NCBI GenBank assembly: GCA_947451145.1 | Contig: CANFXW010000007.1 | Location: 62,001-126,000, forward strand | Length of the DNA stretch: 64,000 nucleotides | Source: Sphingomonadaceae bacterium | Lineage (GTDB): Bacteria; Pseudomonadota; Alphaproteobacteria; Sphingomonadales; Sphingomonadaceae | Direction: 5' to 3' | In this document: piece by piece, positions 48,552 to 56,808 of the stretch | How positions within the stretch are numbered: the stretch's first letter is position 1 | Layout: every line of letters begins with the position of its first letter | Program-made: the position numbers and the translations under genes | Notes under the pieces: generated by a model | Told to the model about the DNA's origin: nothing | The model's input: the letters and a program-made list of their open reading frames with translations, nothing else | Databases searched by the model: none

Positions 48552-50741
48552 TTGTCACGGAGGCGGTTGTTCCTTGAATGGCTTGCCATCCTTGCTTGCG
48601 CCCTCGCGCTGGCTTGGTGGGCAATTGTCGGCGTGCTGACGGCCCGATTTGACAATGCTCTGCTCGACCGGCTGGCAACGGCATCTGCCCATCCGGCGAC
48701 CGATGATGTGCTGATCGTCGCCATTGATGATCGAAGTCTGGCCGAGGCCGGGCGCTGGCCGTGGGACCGTGCGAAGGTAGCGCAATTGCTCGACCGGCTG
48801 ACTGCAGCAGGATCCAGGTCGGTTCTGCTCGACGTTCTCTATACCGAGCCGGGAGCGCCGCAATCGGATCAGGCATTGGCTCAGGCCATGGCGCGCGCTG
48901 GCAATGTTGCCTTACCCTATAGCCTGACCCCTGCCGAAGGGCGCAGCGATGGCTTTGATCCTGTGCTGCCGATCCCCGGTCTCGCCGCGCAGGCGGTTGC
49001 AACCGGCCATGTCGCCATTTCGCCTGATGCCGATGGCACAGTGCGCCGCCTTGCCCTGACTTTCACCGACACATCGGGCCAGAAACACCGCCATCTCGTC
49101 GCCGAGATGTATCGTGAGTCAAATGGCAAGGCATCGTTGAGCTATCCCGAGGCAGATTACGCTCCCATCCTGCAGCTGCGATCCTCGGGCAGCTATCGTA
49201 CGATCTCCGCCGCCGCCGTTTTGCGGGGCGAAGTGCAAGGACAGTTCATCAAAGGCAAGGTGGTCATTATCGGTGCCACCGCACCCGGGCTGGGCGATCT
49301 GTTTCCCGTTTCCTCCTCCGCCGGATCAATGATGAGCGGGGCCGAACTGCAGGCAAACCTGTTCCAGGACATCACGGACAAGGGCTTTATCGCCCCCCTT
49401 TCCCAAACGCTCGTAATCGGTCTTGCCTTCACCCTGATCATGGTGTTGTTCATTGGTTTCTGGCGGCTGCGGCCGTCATTGTGTCTCGCCCTGGCAACCG
49501 GGCTGGCCATATCGGCCGTTGCCATTGCAATTGTCCTGGCGATTGGCTGCAAGCTGTGGGCACCACCCGGCCCCGCCCTCTTGGCACTGGTCGTGGCCTA
49601 TCCGCTGTGGGGTTGGCGCCGGTTGGTGGCGGTCAGCCAGTTTCTTGAAAGCGAGGCAGCCAAGCTGGAGCCTGCTGCCGGTCCGCCCATGGCAGCGACC
49701 TTGGGCGGGTTTGATACCGTCGCCCAGCAAGTCAGCCGGCTCGACTATCTGGTGGATGAAGTGGCTGCGCGGCGCGATTTCCTGCGCCGGGTGATCGAAT
49801 CCACGCCCGATGCGCTGTGCGCCTTCGATGCGACTGACGGCTTGGCGCTGATGAACCGGCGCGCCGAGGCTCTATTCGGTGAAGATGTCCAAGGGCTGAA
49901 ACTGCCAGACATGGTTGCTGCGCTGAAGGGGCGCTATAACGCAGACGCCAGCGAACTTCAGCTGGATGACGGCCGTACATTCGCGGTTACCCATTCGGAC
50001 GGCCTGCCGCAGGCTCCACTCGAAACGATTCGCATCGTCCAGTTCACCGATATCACCGCCACCCGCCGGGCCGAGCAGGACCGGCGGCATATGCTGGAAT
50101 TCCTCAGCCACGATATGCGCTCGCCGCAAGTGGCAATTCTGGGGCTCGCCGGTCAGCAGGCTCATGATGACGATGAAGCCGCACGCTTCGCCCGGATCCG
50201 CAGCCATGCCCGGCGGACCATGGAACTGGCGGACAACTTCATCCAGCTCGCAAGGCTTGGCGAAGTGCCGCTGTCGCTCGAAGAACTCGACCTCGGCATG
50301 CTCGCCGACGAAGCGCGTGACCGGGCATGGAGCGGTGCGCGCGATCGGCAGATGAATCTATCGGTCAGTCTGCCTGAAGAGCCGGTCTTCGTGAGCGCGG
50401 ACGGACAAGTGCTGTCGCGCGTGCTCGACAACCTGATCGGCAATGCCGTGCGTTATGGAAACGATGGTGGAACTATTCGCATTACTGTGGAGCGACAGGC
50501 AGGCGGAGATCGGGCCTGTCTGACAGTGTCAGATGATGGCCCCGGCCTGCCCGAGGATCGCCTGGCAGATCCCTTCCGCCGCTATGGGCCGCATGGCGAG
50601 GGAGGAACCGGGCTTGGGCTCGCCTTCGTTTCCGAAGCCGTCACGCGGCATGGCGGGACGATTGCTTGTGAAAGCGCACCGGAAAAGGGCACGCGCTTCA
50701 CCATATGCTTGCCAGCCTTGGCCGATATCAGCGGCGAGTAA
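48552..50741 (+). CDS. CHASE2-domain sensor histidine kinase
   Basis: One N-terminal helix leads into a periplasmic CHASE2 domain (about 35-290, DDVLIVAIDDRSLAEAGRWPWDRAKVAQLLDRL and VVIIGATAPGLGDLFPVS). Three membrane helices (about 280-355), a PAS-like domain, the dimerisation His520 in EFLSHDMRSPQVAILGL, and an HATPase with DNLIGNAVRYG, DDGPGLPED and GGTGLGLAFV follow. The frame opens at TTG 48552; no ATG fits the CHASE2 start. Downstream of the FecR gene and tail-to-tail with the lipoprotein-response regulator pair, which may contain its partner. Confidence 0.9.
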   Translation: MSRRRLFLEWLAILACALALAWWAIVGVLTARFDNALLDRLATASAHPATDDVLIVAIDDRSLAEAGRWPWDRAKVAQLLDRLTAAGSRSVLLDVLYTEPGAPQSDQALAQAMARAGNVALPYSLTPAEGRSDGFDPVLPIPGLAAQAVATGHVAISPDADGTVRRLALTFTDTSGQKHRHLVAEMYRESNGKASLSYPEADYAPILQLRSSGSYRTISAAAVLRGEVQGQFIKGKVVIIGATAPGLGDLFPVSSSAGSMMSGAELQANLFQDITDKGFIAPLSQTLVIGLAFTLIMVLFIGFWRLRPSLCLALATGLAISAVAIAIVLAIGCKLWAPPGPALLALVVAYPLWGWRRLVAVSQFLESEAAKLEPAAGPPMAATLGGFDTVAQQVSRLDYLVDEVAARRDFLRRVIESTPDALCAFDATDGLALMNRRAEALFGEDVQGLKLPDMVAALKGRYNADASELQLDDGRTFAVTHSDGLPQAPLETIRIVQFTDITATRRAEQDRRHMLEFLSHDMRSPQVAILGLAGQQAHDDDEAARFARIRSHARRTMELADNFIQLARLGEVPLSLEELDLGMLADEARDRAWSGARDRQMNLSVSLPEEPVFVSADGQVLSRVLDNLIGNAVRYGNDGGTIRITVERQAGGDRACLTVSDDGPGLPEDRLADPFRRYGPHGEGGTGLGLAFVSEAVTRHGGTIACESAPEKGTRFTICLPALADISGE

Positions 50742-51252
50742 GATCTTCGGCCAGCTTTGCTGCCAGTGCCGCCGATTGCACCTGCGTGATGCGGCAAGCA
50801 GATACTTCGCCCTCAGCCAGTTTTTGCGGGAAACCCGCAGTTGCACTGTTTGAAACGACAACGCGCAGCCGCTGCGGACGGCATTTGTCAAACATCCCGT
50901 GCTTGCGCGGTGCCTCGCTCCAGACAACCGCCTGCCCGCCAGCACCCGCCGATTGGGTTATCCCGACGTCAGCCGAGGCCAGCGCGACGGCAACGGTCAG
51001 GCCAAAATCACTGCCATTCTCTACCGCAACTCCGCGTTTTTCCAGCGCCGCAGCCAGCTGTTGGCTGAAATCGGCCTGCATGGCCGAAGGCTTGCTGCCT
51101 TCAGGTTGGTCGCTGGTGAGGTGAACCTTTTGCGGCAAGCCAGAGGTGGTGCTGCGAACATTCGGCGGGCTGGCCACGTCACAGGCACCTAGCCCAAGCG
51201 ACAGCGCAAACAGGGTGACGATCTGCCCCGGGCGCATTGATTTTTCAGTCAC
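50728..51252 (-). CDS. Putative lipoprotein of unknown function
   Basis: Lipobox LGLGAC after a short hydrophobic signal (MRPGQIVTLFALSLGLGAC, so the ATG five codons in may be the real start). The exported domain (about 150 residues) has two more Cys (DKCRPQRLRVVV and VSACRITQVQ) that may pair. No family recognised. It begins 15 bases after the response regulator stop on the same strand and overlaps the kinase gene by 14 bases tail-to-tail, so a role in the same signalling unit is possible. Confidence 0.65.
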   Translation of the reverse strand: MTEKSMRPGQIVTLFALSLGLGACDVASPPNVRSTTSGLPQKVHLTSDQPEGSKPSAMQADFSQQLAAALEKRGVAVENGSDFGLTVAVALASADVGITQSAGAGGQAVVWSEAPRKHGMFDKCRPQRLRVVVSNSATAGFPQKLAEGEVSACRITQVQSAALAAKLAEDLTRR

Positions 51253-51267
51253 CTGTCACCCCAGTTG

Positions 51268-51963
51268 CTATTCGGCGGCAATCGCTATGCTGTCGAGACG
51301 ATAGCCAAAGCCGAAAATCGTCTGGAGTGCAAACCCGCGCTCCGGACGCAGATCGAGCTTGGCACGCAGGCGCGAGATATGCACGTCAAGCGTTCGCGTT
51401 TCGATATCGGGACTGGAGAGCCAAACCTTCTGGAGAATGTACCCTCTGGAAAGAGGGCGATTGAGATTCTCGAACAGCAGCCGGGCCAGATCGAATTCCT
51501 TCTGCCGTAGTTCAACCGCTTCACCATCAATCCGCACCACTTTGGCGAGCGCATCGAATTCGTAGGCACCAAAGCGGTGCGGGCCGTGCTCGTTCTCGGG
51601 TTTTTCACGGCGCAGAGCGGCCCTGATGCGGGCGCGGATGATATCGGGGTCTTCGGGCTTGCGAATATAGTCGATCGCACCGGCATCCAGCGCAAAAACG
51701 ATGTCTTCCTTGCGATCCCGATTGGTCAGCATGATCACCGGCGGAGGCGGATCAAGATTCTCGCGCGCCCAGGCCAGCACTTTCAGTCCGGACATGCCCT
51801 GCATGTTCCAATCGAGCAGAAGAATGTCGAAAGTATCGCGGCGCAGGGCAGCCAGCAGCTCCTCGCCACTGGAAAAAATCGAGCATTCGTTACCCGATTC
51901 GCGAAGCACCACGGCGACTTCGCGAATTTCATCAGGATCGTCATCGACCAGAGCTATACGCAC
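51268..51963 (-). CDS. OmpR-family response regulator
   Basis: Receiver domain with acidic DDDPDE, phospho-acceptor Asp51 (ILLLDWNMQG), MLTNRD and the Lys in YIRKPEDP. A winged-helix DNA-binding domain follows, with VELRQKEFDLARLLFENLNRPLSRGYILQKVW and TRTLDVHISRLRAKLDLRPERGF. No kinase is encoded directly upstream; the CHASE2 kinase 0.5 kb away on the opposite strand is the likely cognate, by proximity only. Confidence 0.9.
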   Translation of the reverse strand: MRIALVDDDPDEIREVAVVLRESGNECSIFSSGEELLAALRRDTFDILLLDWNMQGMSGLKVLAWARENLDPPPPVIMLTNRDRKEDIVFALDAGAIDYIRKPEDPDIIRARIRAALRREKPENEHGPHRFGAYEFDALAKVVRIDGEAVELRQKEFDLARLLFENLNRPLSRGYILQKVWLSSPDIETRTLDVHISRLRAKLDLRPERGFALQTIFGFGYRLDSIAIAAE

Positions 51964-52235
51964 TGCCGGTACCCTCCAAATTCCAGCCCTGCTGCTTCGA
52001 TCAGTTCCAGCGAAAAATGATCCCGCACCCGATTCCAGCCGTTTGGCTATGCTATTGTGCGTATCACTAGAGGGGAAATGCAGGAAAGAACCAAGTGAAC
52101 TGATGTAAATTCAACGCCGTCTGCTTCTGGCAGCCGAAAGTTGGAATGGCGAAAATCCGCGTTTTTCCAACCGATATCCTAACGATGCGTTTACCTGACT
52201 TCTATATCATGCTGGCTCAGCGAAAGGAGGCGAGC
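51964..52235. other. Intergenic region between response regulator and PilZ gene
   Basis: A 272-base divergent gap. The plus-strand frame upstream of 52236 is open but lies before a near-perfect ribosome binding site, so I treat it as leader rather than coding. No strong palindrome or convincing -35/-10 pair was identified. Confidence 0.3.
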
Positions 52236-52562
52236 GTGAATTACATGTCTCAAGTCAGCAATGATGAGGCCGAGCGGCTGCGGTCCATGCGCGCCGAAGT
52301 TTCGCTTTCCTGCGAGATCCGGCAGGGCACCCGCCCCTGGACCCGCGTTACACTACACGACATTTCCGATTCCGGCTTTCGTATCGATTGGCGGCCCGGC
52401 TTTGACGAGCGCAACCCGCTCTACATCCGCATTCCCGGGTTGGAGCTGTTGATCAGCCAATTGCGCTGGAAGCGCGAAAACTGGATCGGCTGCGAATTCA
52501 CGCACCGGCTCTACCCAGCGGTTTACGATCACATCGTTCGCCAGTCGCAGCTGCAAGGCTAA
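52236..52562 (+). CDS. PilZ-domain protein (GTG start)
   Basis: The GTG at 52236 follows AAAGGAGG by five bases, a much better initiation site than the earlier in-frame ATG codons at 52146 and 52209. The 108-residue product is a single PilZ domain with DISDSGFRI, matching the DxSxxG half of the c-di-GMP site, and RWKRENWIGCEFTHRLYP at the end. The upstream Arg motif reads RLRSMR and does not fit the canonical RxxxR, so c-di-GMP binding is uncertain. Confidence 0.85.
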   Translation: MNYMSQVSNDEAERLRSMRAEVSLSCEIRQGTRPWTRVTLHDISDSGFRIDWRPGFDERNPLYIRIPGLELLISQLRWKRENWIGCEFTHRLYPAVYDHIVRQSQLQG

Positions 52563-52574
52563 ACCACCAAGCTA

Positions 52575-53987
52575 TCAGATGTGTAATGCGCGGCCATAGG
52601 CGGCCAGCGTGCTCTCGTGCATCATCTCGCTCAGCGTCGGGTGTGGGAACACCGTCTGCATCAGTTCGGCCTCGGTGGTTTCGAGCGTCTTGCCAACAAC
52701 GTAACCCTGGATCAGCTCGGTCACTTCCGCACCTATCATGTGCGCGCCCAGCAATTCGCCTGTCTTGGCGTCGAACACCGTCTTGATGAAGCCTTCCGCT
52801 TCTCCCAGCGCGATGGCCTTGCCGTTGCCGATGAAGGGGAAGTTGCCGACCTTCACAGTGTAACCGGCTTCCTTGGCCTTGGCCTCGGTCATGCCAACCG
52901 AGGCGATCTGCGGGTGGCAATAGGTGCAGCCGGGAATGTTGTTCCGGTCCATTGCGTGCGGGTGGACGTCCTTGTTGCCCAGTTCCTGCGCGATGGCTTC
53001 GGCGGCGGTCACGCCCTCGTGGCTTGCCTTGTGTGCCAACCAAGGACCCGGAGTAACGTCGCCAATCGCCCAGACGCCCTGCACATTGGTGCGGCCATAG
53101 GGATCGATGGCGATGATGCCGCGTTCGGCGGTGATTCCCAGCGCCTCAAGGCCAATGTTCTCGGTGTTGGGCGCAATGCCGACGGCGACGATTACATGGC
53201 TGAAGTCTCCCTCGGTAACCGTTCCGTCCTTGCCTTTGATCTTTGCCCTAACGCCGCTGACGCTGGTGGTGATGCTTTCCACCCCAGCCCCGGTCAGTAT
53301 CTTCATGCCCTGCTTGGTCAGCGACTTCTCAAGGAATGACGAGACGTCGGCATCTTCCACCGGAACGATCCGCTCCAGCATTTCCACCACGGTCACTTCC
53401 GCGCCGAGATCATTGTAGAAGCTGGCAAATTCAATGCCAATCGCACCCGAGCCGATGACCAGCAGCTTGCTCGGCATTTCCTTCGGCGTCATCGCGTGGC
53501 GATAGGTCCAGATGCGCTCGCCATCAGCCTTGGCAAAAGGCAGGTCGCGGGCGCGGGCGCCGGTGGCGATGAGGATGTGCTTGGCGTCGAGCACTTCGGT
53601 GCCCTTATCGCCGGTCACTTCGATCTTGCCCGCCGACAGCAGCTTTCCGGTGCCCATGAACACGGTGATCTTGTTCTTCTTCATCAGGTGCGTGACGCCC
53701 TGATTGAGCTGCTTGGCAACCCCGCGTGAGCGGGCAACCACGGCGGCGAGATCGGCAGTGATATTGTCTGCTGCCAAGCCATAGTCCTTGGCATGCTTCA
53801 TCTGGTGGAACACCTCGGCCGAACGGAGCAGCGCCTTGGTGGGGATGCAGCCCCAGTTGAGGCAGATGCCGCCCAGATTCTCGCGCTCGACGATGGCAAC
53901 CTTGAGCCCCAGCTGCGCTGCGCGGATCGCCGCGACATAGCCGCCGGGTCCGGAACCGAGAACGATAAGGTCAAATGCTTCTGCCAC
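52575..53987 (-). CDS. lpdA: Dihydrolipoyl dehydrogenase (E3)
   Basis: Flavoprotein that reoxidises dihydrolipoamide in 2-oxoacid dehydrogenase complexes. FAD-binding GSGPGGYVAAIRAAQLG, redox disulphide GGICLNWGCIPTKALL, NAD-binding VIGSGAIGIEFASFYNDLG, and the C-terminal His-Glu pair in HPHAMDRNN and FPHPTLSEMMHE. Length is 470 residues. Third gene of pdhC-thioesterase-lpdA, so it probably serves pyruvate dehydrogenase; other complexes may share it. Confidence 0.96.
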   Translation of the reverse strand: MAEAFDLIVLGSGPGGYVAAIRAAQLGLKVAIVERENLGGICLNWGCIPTKALLRSAEVFHQMKHAKDYGLAADNITADLAAVVARSRGVAKQLNQGVTHLMKKNKITVFMGTGKLLSAGKIEVTGDKGTEVLDAKHILIATGARARDLPFAKADGERIWTYRHAMTPKEMPSKLLVIGSGAIGIEFASFYNDLGAEVTVVEMLERIVPVEDADVSSFLEKSLTKQGMKILTGAGVESITTSVSGVRAKIKGKDGTVTEGDFSHVIVAVGIAPNTENIGLEALGITAERGIIAIDPYGRTNVQGVWAIGDVTPGPWLAHKASHEGVTAAEAIAQELGNKDVHPHAMDRNNIPGCTYCHPQIASVGMTEAKAKEAGYTVKVGNFPFIGNGKAIALGEAEGFIKTVFDAKTGELLGAHMIGAEVTELIQGYVVGKTLETTEAELMQTVFPHPTLSEMMHESTLAAYGRALHI

Positions 53988-53992
53988 GAATA

Positions 53993-54361
53993 CTACTCCT
54001 GCACGATCGGTCGCGGGCGACCGTTGTCGTCAATTGCCACAAAGGTGAACGTTGCCGATGTCACCTTGATTGCCTCATCCTCAAACCGGTGCCGCCGCCA
54101 GGCTTCGGTAGAAATGGTGATGGACGTCCGTCCGTTTTTGACCACATCGCAATAGACCGAAACCTCGTCGCCGACATTGACCGGCAAGAGGAACTGCATC
54201 CCGTCCATCGCCACCGTAGCCACCCGGCCGCGCGCGAGACGGGCCGCGACCAGCCCTGCCCCCATGTCCATCTGGCTCATCAACCAGCCGCCAAAGATAT
54301 CCCCGTTGGCGTTGGTGTCTGCCGGCATGGCGGTGACACGGATGGCAGGATCGCGAGGCAT
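53993..54361 (-). CDS. YciA-type hotdog-fold acyl-CoA thioesterase
   Basis: A 122-residue hotdog domain with TNANGDIFGGWLMSQMDMGAGLVAARLARG, the helix signature carrying the catalytic Asp of YciA thioesterases. VATVAMDGMQFLLPVNVGDEVSVYCDV follows. Such enzymes hydrolyse acyl-CoAs. It is wedged between pdhC (TAATG overlap) and lpdA (5-base gap). That placement suggests a safety valve for acetyl-CoA or another CoA ester near the complex, which is inference. Confidence 0.85.
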   Translation of the reverse strand: MPRDPAIRVTAMPADTNANGDIFGGWLMSQMDMGAGLVAARLARGRVATVAMDGMQFLLPVNVGDEVSVYCDVVKNGRTSITISTEAWRRHRFEDEAIKVTSATFTFVAIDDNGRPRPIVQE

Positions 54362-55809
54362 TACGCGACCAGCGAGAGCGGCTTCTCAACGAACTCCTTG
54401 AACGCCGCCATCAACCGCGCACCATCCGCGCCATCAATCGCGCGGTGATCGAAGCTGCCGGTTACGGTCATCACATTGGCGACGCCGAGGCTGCCATCAG
54501 GCATCACCCAGGGCCGCTTCTCGCCCGCACCGATGGCGAGGATGGTCGATTGCGGCGGATTAATCACGGCGGTGAAGTGCTTGATGCCCATCATGCCCAT
54601 GTTGGAGATGCTGGCCGTGCCGCCCTGATATTCGCCTGCCTGCAGCTTGCCGGTCTTGGCGCGAGCACCCAGATCCTTCATCGCCGTGGCAATCGAGGCG
54701 AGGCTGCGGCCATTGGCATCCTGCACGATCGGCGTGATCAGGCCGCCGGGGATCGAAACCGCCACCGAAACGTCGGCCCGCGAATAGCGGATCAGCTCGT
54801 TGCCGGCGAAAGTCACATTGCATTCCGGCACGGCGATAAGCGCCTTGCCCAGCGCCTTCACCAGCATATCGTTGACCGACAGCTTGACGCCCTCGGCCTC
54901 CAGCACCTCGTTCAACTCGCCGCGCAGCTTGAGCAGCTTGTCGAGCTGCACATCGACGGTGAGATATATGTGCGGCGCCTGCTGCATCGACTCGGTCAGA
55001 CGGCGGGCAATGGTCTTGCGCATGCCCGACAGGCTCTCGACCGTGTGCGGGATGCGATCATCGAGCAGAGCGCGGGTTTCCGCAGCCATGGCGACCGGGG
55101 CTACACTGGTAGCAGCCGATGCGGCAGTGGCAGGCTGTGCTGCACCGGGCTGGTAGTTCTCGACGTCGGCACGGACGATGCGGCCATTCGGGCCGGTGCC
55201 GGTAACGGTGGCAAGATCGATGCCTTTCTCCGCCGCAAGCCGCTTGGCCAAGGGGCTGGCAACCACGCGGGCATCAGATGATGCAACAGGCGCAGCTGCC
55301 GCAGGTGCCGGTGCAGCGCCAGCGCTCAGCATCATCGCGGGATTGCCGCGCGCGCCTTCAACGTCAGCCTGTACGATCCGTCCGCCGGGGCCGGTGCCGG
55401 TAACCTTGTTCAGATCAATGCCCCATTCGGCAGCCTGCTTCTTGGCCTTGGGGCTGACCAGCGGGCCTTCTGCCTGCATTGGAGCCGCCGCAACTGCGGG
55501 TGCCGGTTCAGCTGCCTTGGCGGCCGGAGCAGGTGCAGGAGCCGCAGCTGCAGGCGCGGCCACCTCACCCTCGCCGGAAAGCTGCGCGATCACCGTTCCG
55601 ACCTTCACGCCTTCGCTGCCTTCGGCGACATCGATCGAAAGAATCGTGCCTTCATCGACGGCTTCAAATTCCATCGTCGCCTTGTCGGTCTCGATCTCGG
55701 CCATGATATCGCCCGAGTTCACGGTATCACCTACCTTCACCAGCCATCGGGCGAGTTTGCCCTCTTCCATGGTGGGCGAAAGGGCGGGCATCTTGATGGC
55801 AATCGGCAT
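54361..55809 (-). CDS. pdhC: Pyruvate dehydrogenase E2, dihydrolipoyl acetyltransferase with two E3/E1-binding domains
   Basis: One lipoyl domain (residues 1-78, Lys43 in [11 protein letters not shown]), then an Ala/Pro linker. A peripheral subunit-binding domain occupies 117-151 ([19 protein letters not shown]), with a second linker and a second complete binding domain at 183-218 ([19 protein letters not shown]). The catalytic acetyltransferase domain starts at about 250 and ends with the active site [15 protein letters not shown]. Most E2 chains carry a single binding domain. Starts the pdhC-thioesterase-lpdA operon. Confidence 0.95.
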   Translation of the reverse strand: MPIAIKMPALSPTMEEGKLARWLVKVGDTVNSGDIMAEIETDKATMEFEAVDEGTILSIDVAEGSEGVKVGTVIAQLSGEGEVAAPAAAAPAPAPAAKAAEPAPAVAAAPMQAEGPLVSPKAKKQAAEWGIDLNKVTGTGPGGRIVQADVEGARGNPAMMLSAGAAPAPAAAAPVASSDARVVASPLAKRLAAEKGIDLATVTGTGPNGRIVRADVENYQPGAAQPATAASAATSVAPVAMAAETRALLDDRIPHTVESLSGMRKTIARRLTESMQQAPHIYLTVDVQLDKLLKLRGELNEVLEAEGVKLSVNDMLVKALGKALIAVPECNVTFAGNELIRYSRADVSVAVSIPGGLITPIVQDANGRSLASIATAMKDLGARAKTGKLQAGEYQGGTASISNMGMMGIKHFTAVINPPQSTILAIGAGEKRPWVMPDGSLGVANVMTVTGSFDHRAIDGADGARLMAAFKEFVEKPLSLVA

Positions 55810-55933
55810 GGCGTGGGCACAGCTCCGCTTGGCTTGCGTTGTTCATCCCGCTCTTGGCCAAAATGCGCGAAAGGAGCAAGCTGCCTTGCGGAGAATTCGT
55901 TTGTGATAGATACCAAGTTATCGCTGCTGGGGG

Positions 55934-56395
55934 ATGGCTGTGCGGATTTACCTGGTAATCGTTGACGAGACGGAGGAGGCGCAAGTCGCGCTCCGTTTCG
56001 CCTCGCGCCGCGCAGCGAAGACCGGAGGGCAGGTTCACCTGCTCGCCATCGTGCCCCGGCAGGAGTTCGTGGCCTTTGGCGGCGTGCAGGCGACAATCGA
56101 ACAGGAAGCGCGGGACAAGGCCGAGGTTATGGCCACCAGCGCCGCCGGAAACCTCGCCACCGAAAGCGGTGTGATGCCCACCATTGCCGTGCGGCAGGGT
56201 GACGGGATCAAGGTCGTCAGCGAATACCTGATGGAACACCCGGAGGTATCCGCACTCGTGCTGGGGTCCGCCGCTGTGGGCAATCCCGGGCCGCTGGTTT
56301 CACACTTTTCCAGCGCGGGGATCGGTGCGCTGTCCTGCCCGCTCTATCTGGTTCCGGGCGGACTTGATGAGGCAGCGATTGATCGGCTGAGTTAG
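55934..56395 (+). CDS. Universal stress protein family
   Basis: A single UspA-type alpha/beta domain of 153 residues: VRIYLVIVDETEEAQVALRFASRRAAKTGGQVHLLAIV, a mid-helix rich in Glu/Ala, and VSALVLGSAAVGNPGPLVSHFSSAGIGALSCPLYLVPGG. The ATP-binding G-2x-G-9x-G(S/T) motif is only loosely kept, so nucleotide binding is uncertain. Divergent from pdhC with a 124-base gap, and followed 14 bases later by a membrane protein gene. Confidence 0.85.
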   Translation: MAVRIYLVIVDETEEAQVALRFASRRAAKTGGQVHLLAIVPRQEFVAFGGVQATIEQEARDKAEVMATSAAGNLATESGVMPTIAVRQGDGIKVVSEYLMEHPEVSALVLGSAAVGNPGPLVSHFSSAGIGALSCPLYLVPGGLDEAAIDRLS

Positions 56396-56409
56396 GCGAA
56401 AGCGCAGAA

Positions 56410-56796
56410 ATGAACCAAGATGTCGGGATTGCAATCGTCATGGGCGCCTATCTTTGCCTGAGCAATCTAGGCTTTTTGCGTAGAAAAGGAGGAGTGGCGT
56501 TTCTGTCGAATATGGCAGAAAGCCCGGCTGCACTGCATGCCGTTGGAGCTCTAGCATTCCTTGCTGGTGGTGGCATTCTTGCGTTTCATCAGGCTTGGGA
56601 TTGGCCACTTGGCGCGCTGGTCAATGTCATAGCGCTGATATGGCTAATCGAAGGTGCCGGTATGTTGGCTCAGCCAGGCCTTCTTGCGAGAATTTTTGCC
56701 GATCCCGAATTCGCAACAAAACTGAGAATCAGCCAGTGGGTACAATTGGCCCTAGGAATTCTGATGCTCGGCTTGGCTGCGACGAAAGCATACTGA
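56410..56796 (+). CDS. Small four-helix membrane protein, unknown function
   Basis: 128 residues with four hydrophobic helices (about 5-22, 42-60, 66-88 and 108-126). Short loops contain RRKGG and FADPEFATKLRISQW. I do not recognise the family. Its codon use is noticeably less GC-rich than that of its neighbours (for example agcaatctaggc and ggaattctg). It begins 14 bases after the universal stress protein gene and is likely co-transcribed with it. Confidence 0.65.
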   Translation: MNQDVGIAIVMGAYLCLSNLGFLRRKGGVAFLSNMAESPAALHAVGALAFLAGGGILAFHQAWDWPLGALVNVIALIWLIEGAGMLAQPGLLARIFADPEFATKLRISQWVQLALGILMLGLAATKAY

Positions 56797-56808
56797 GCGA
56801 ATTGGAAC

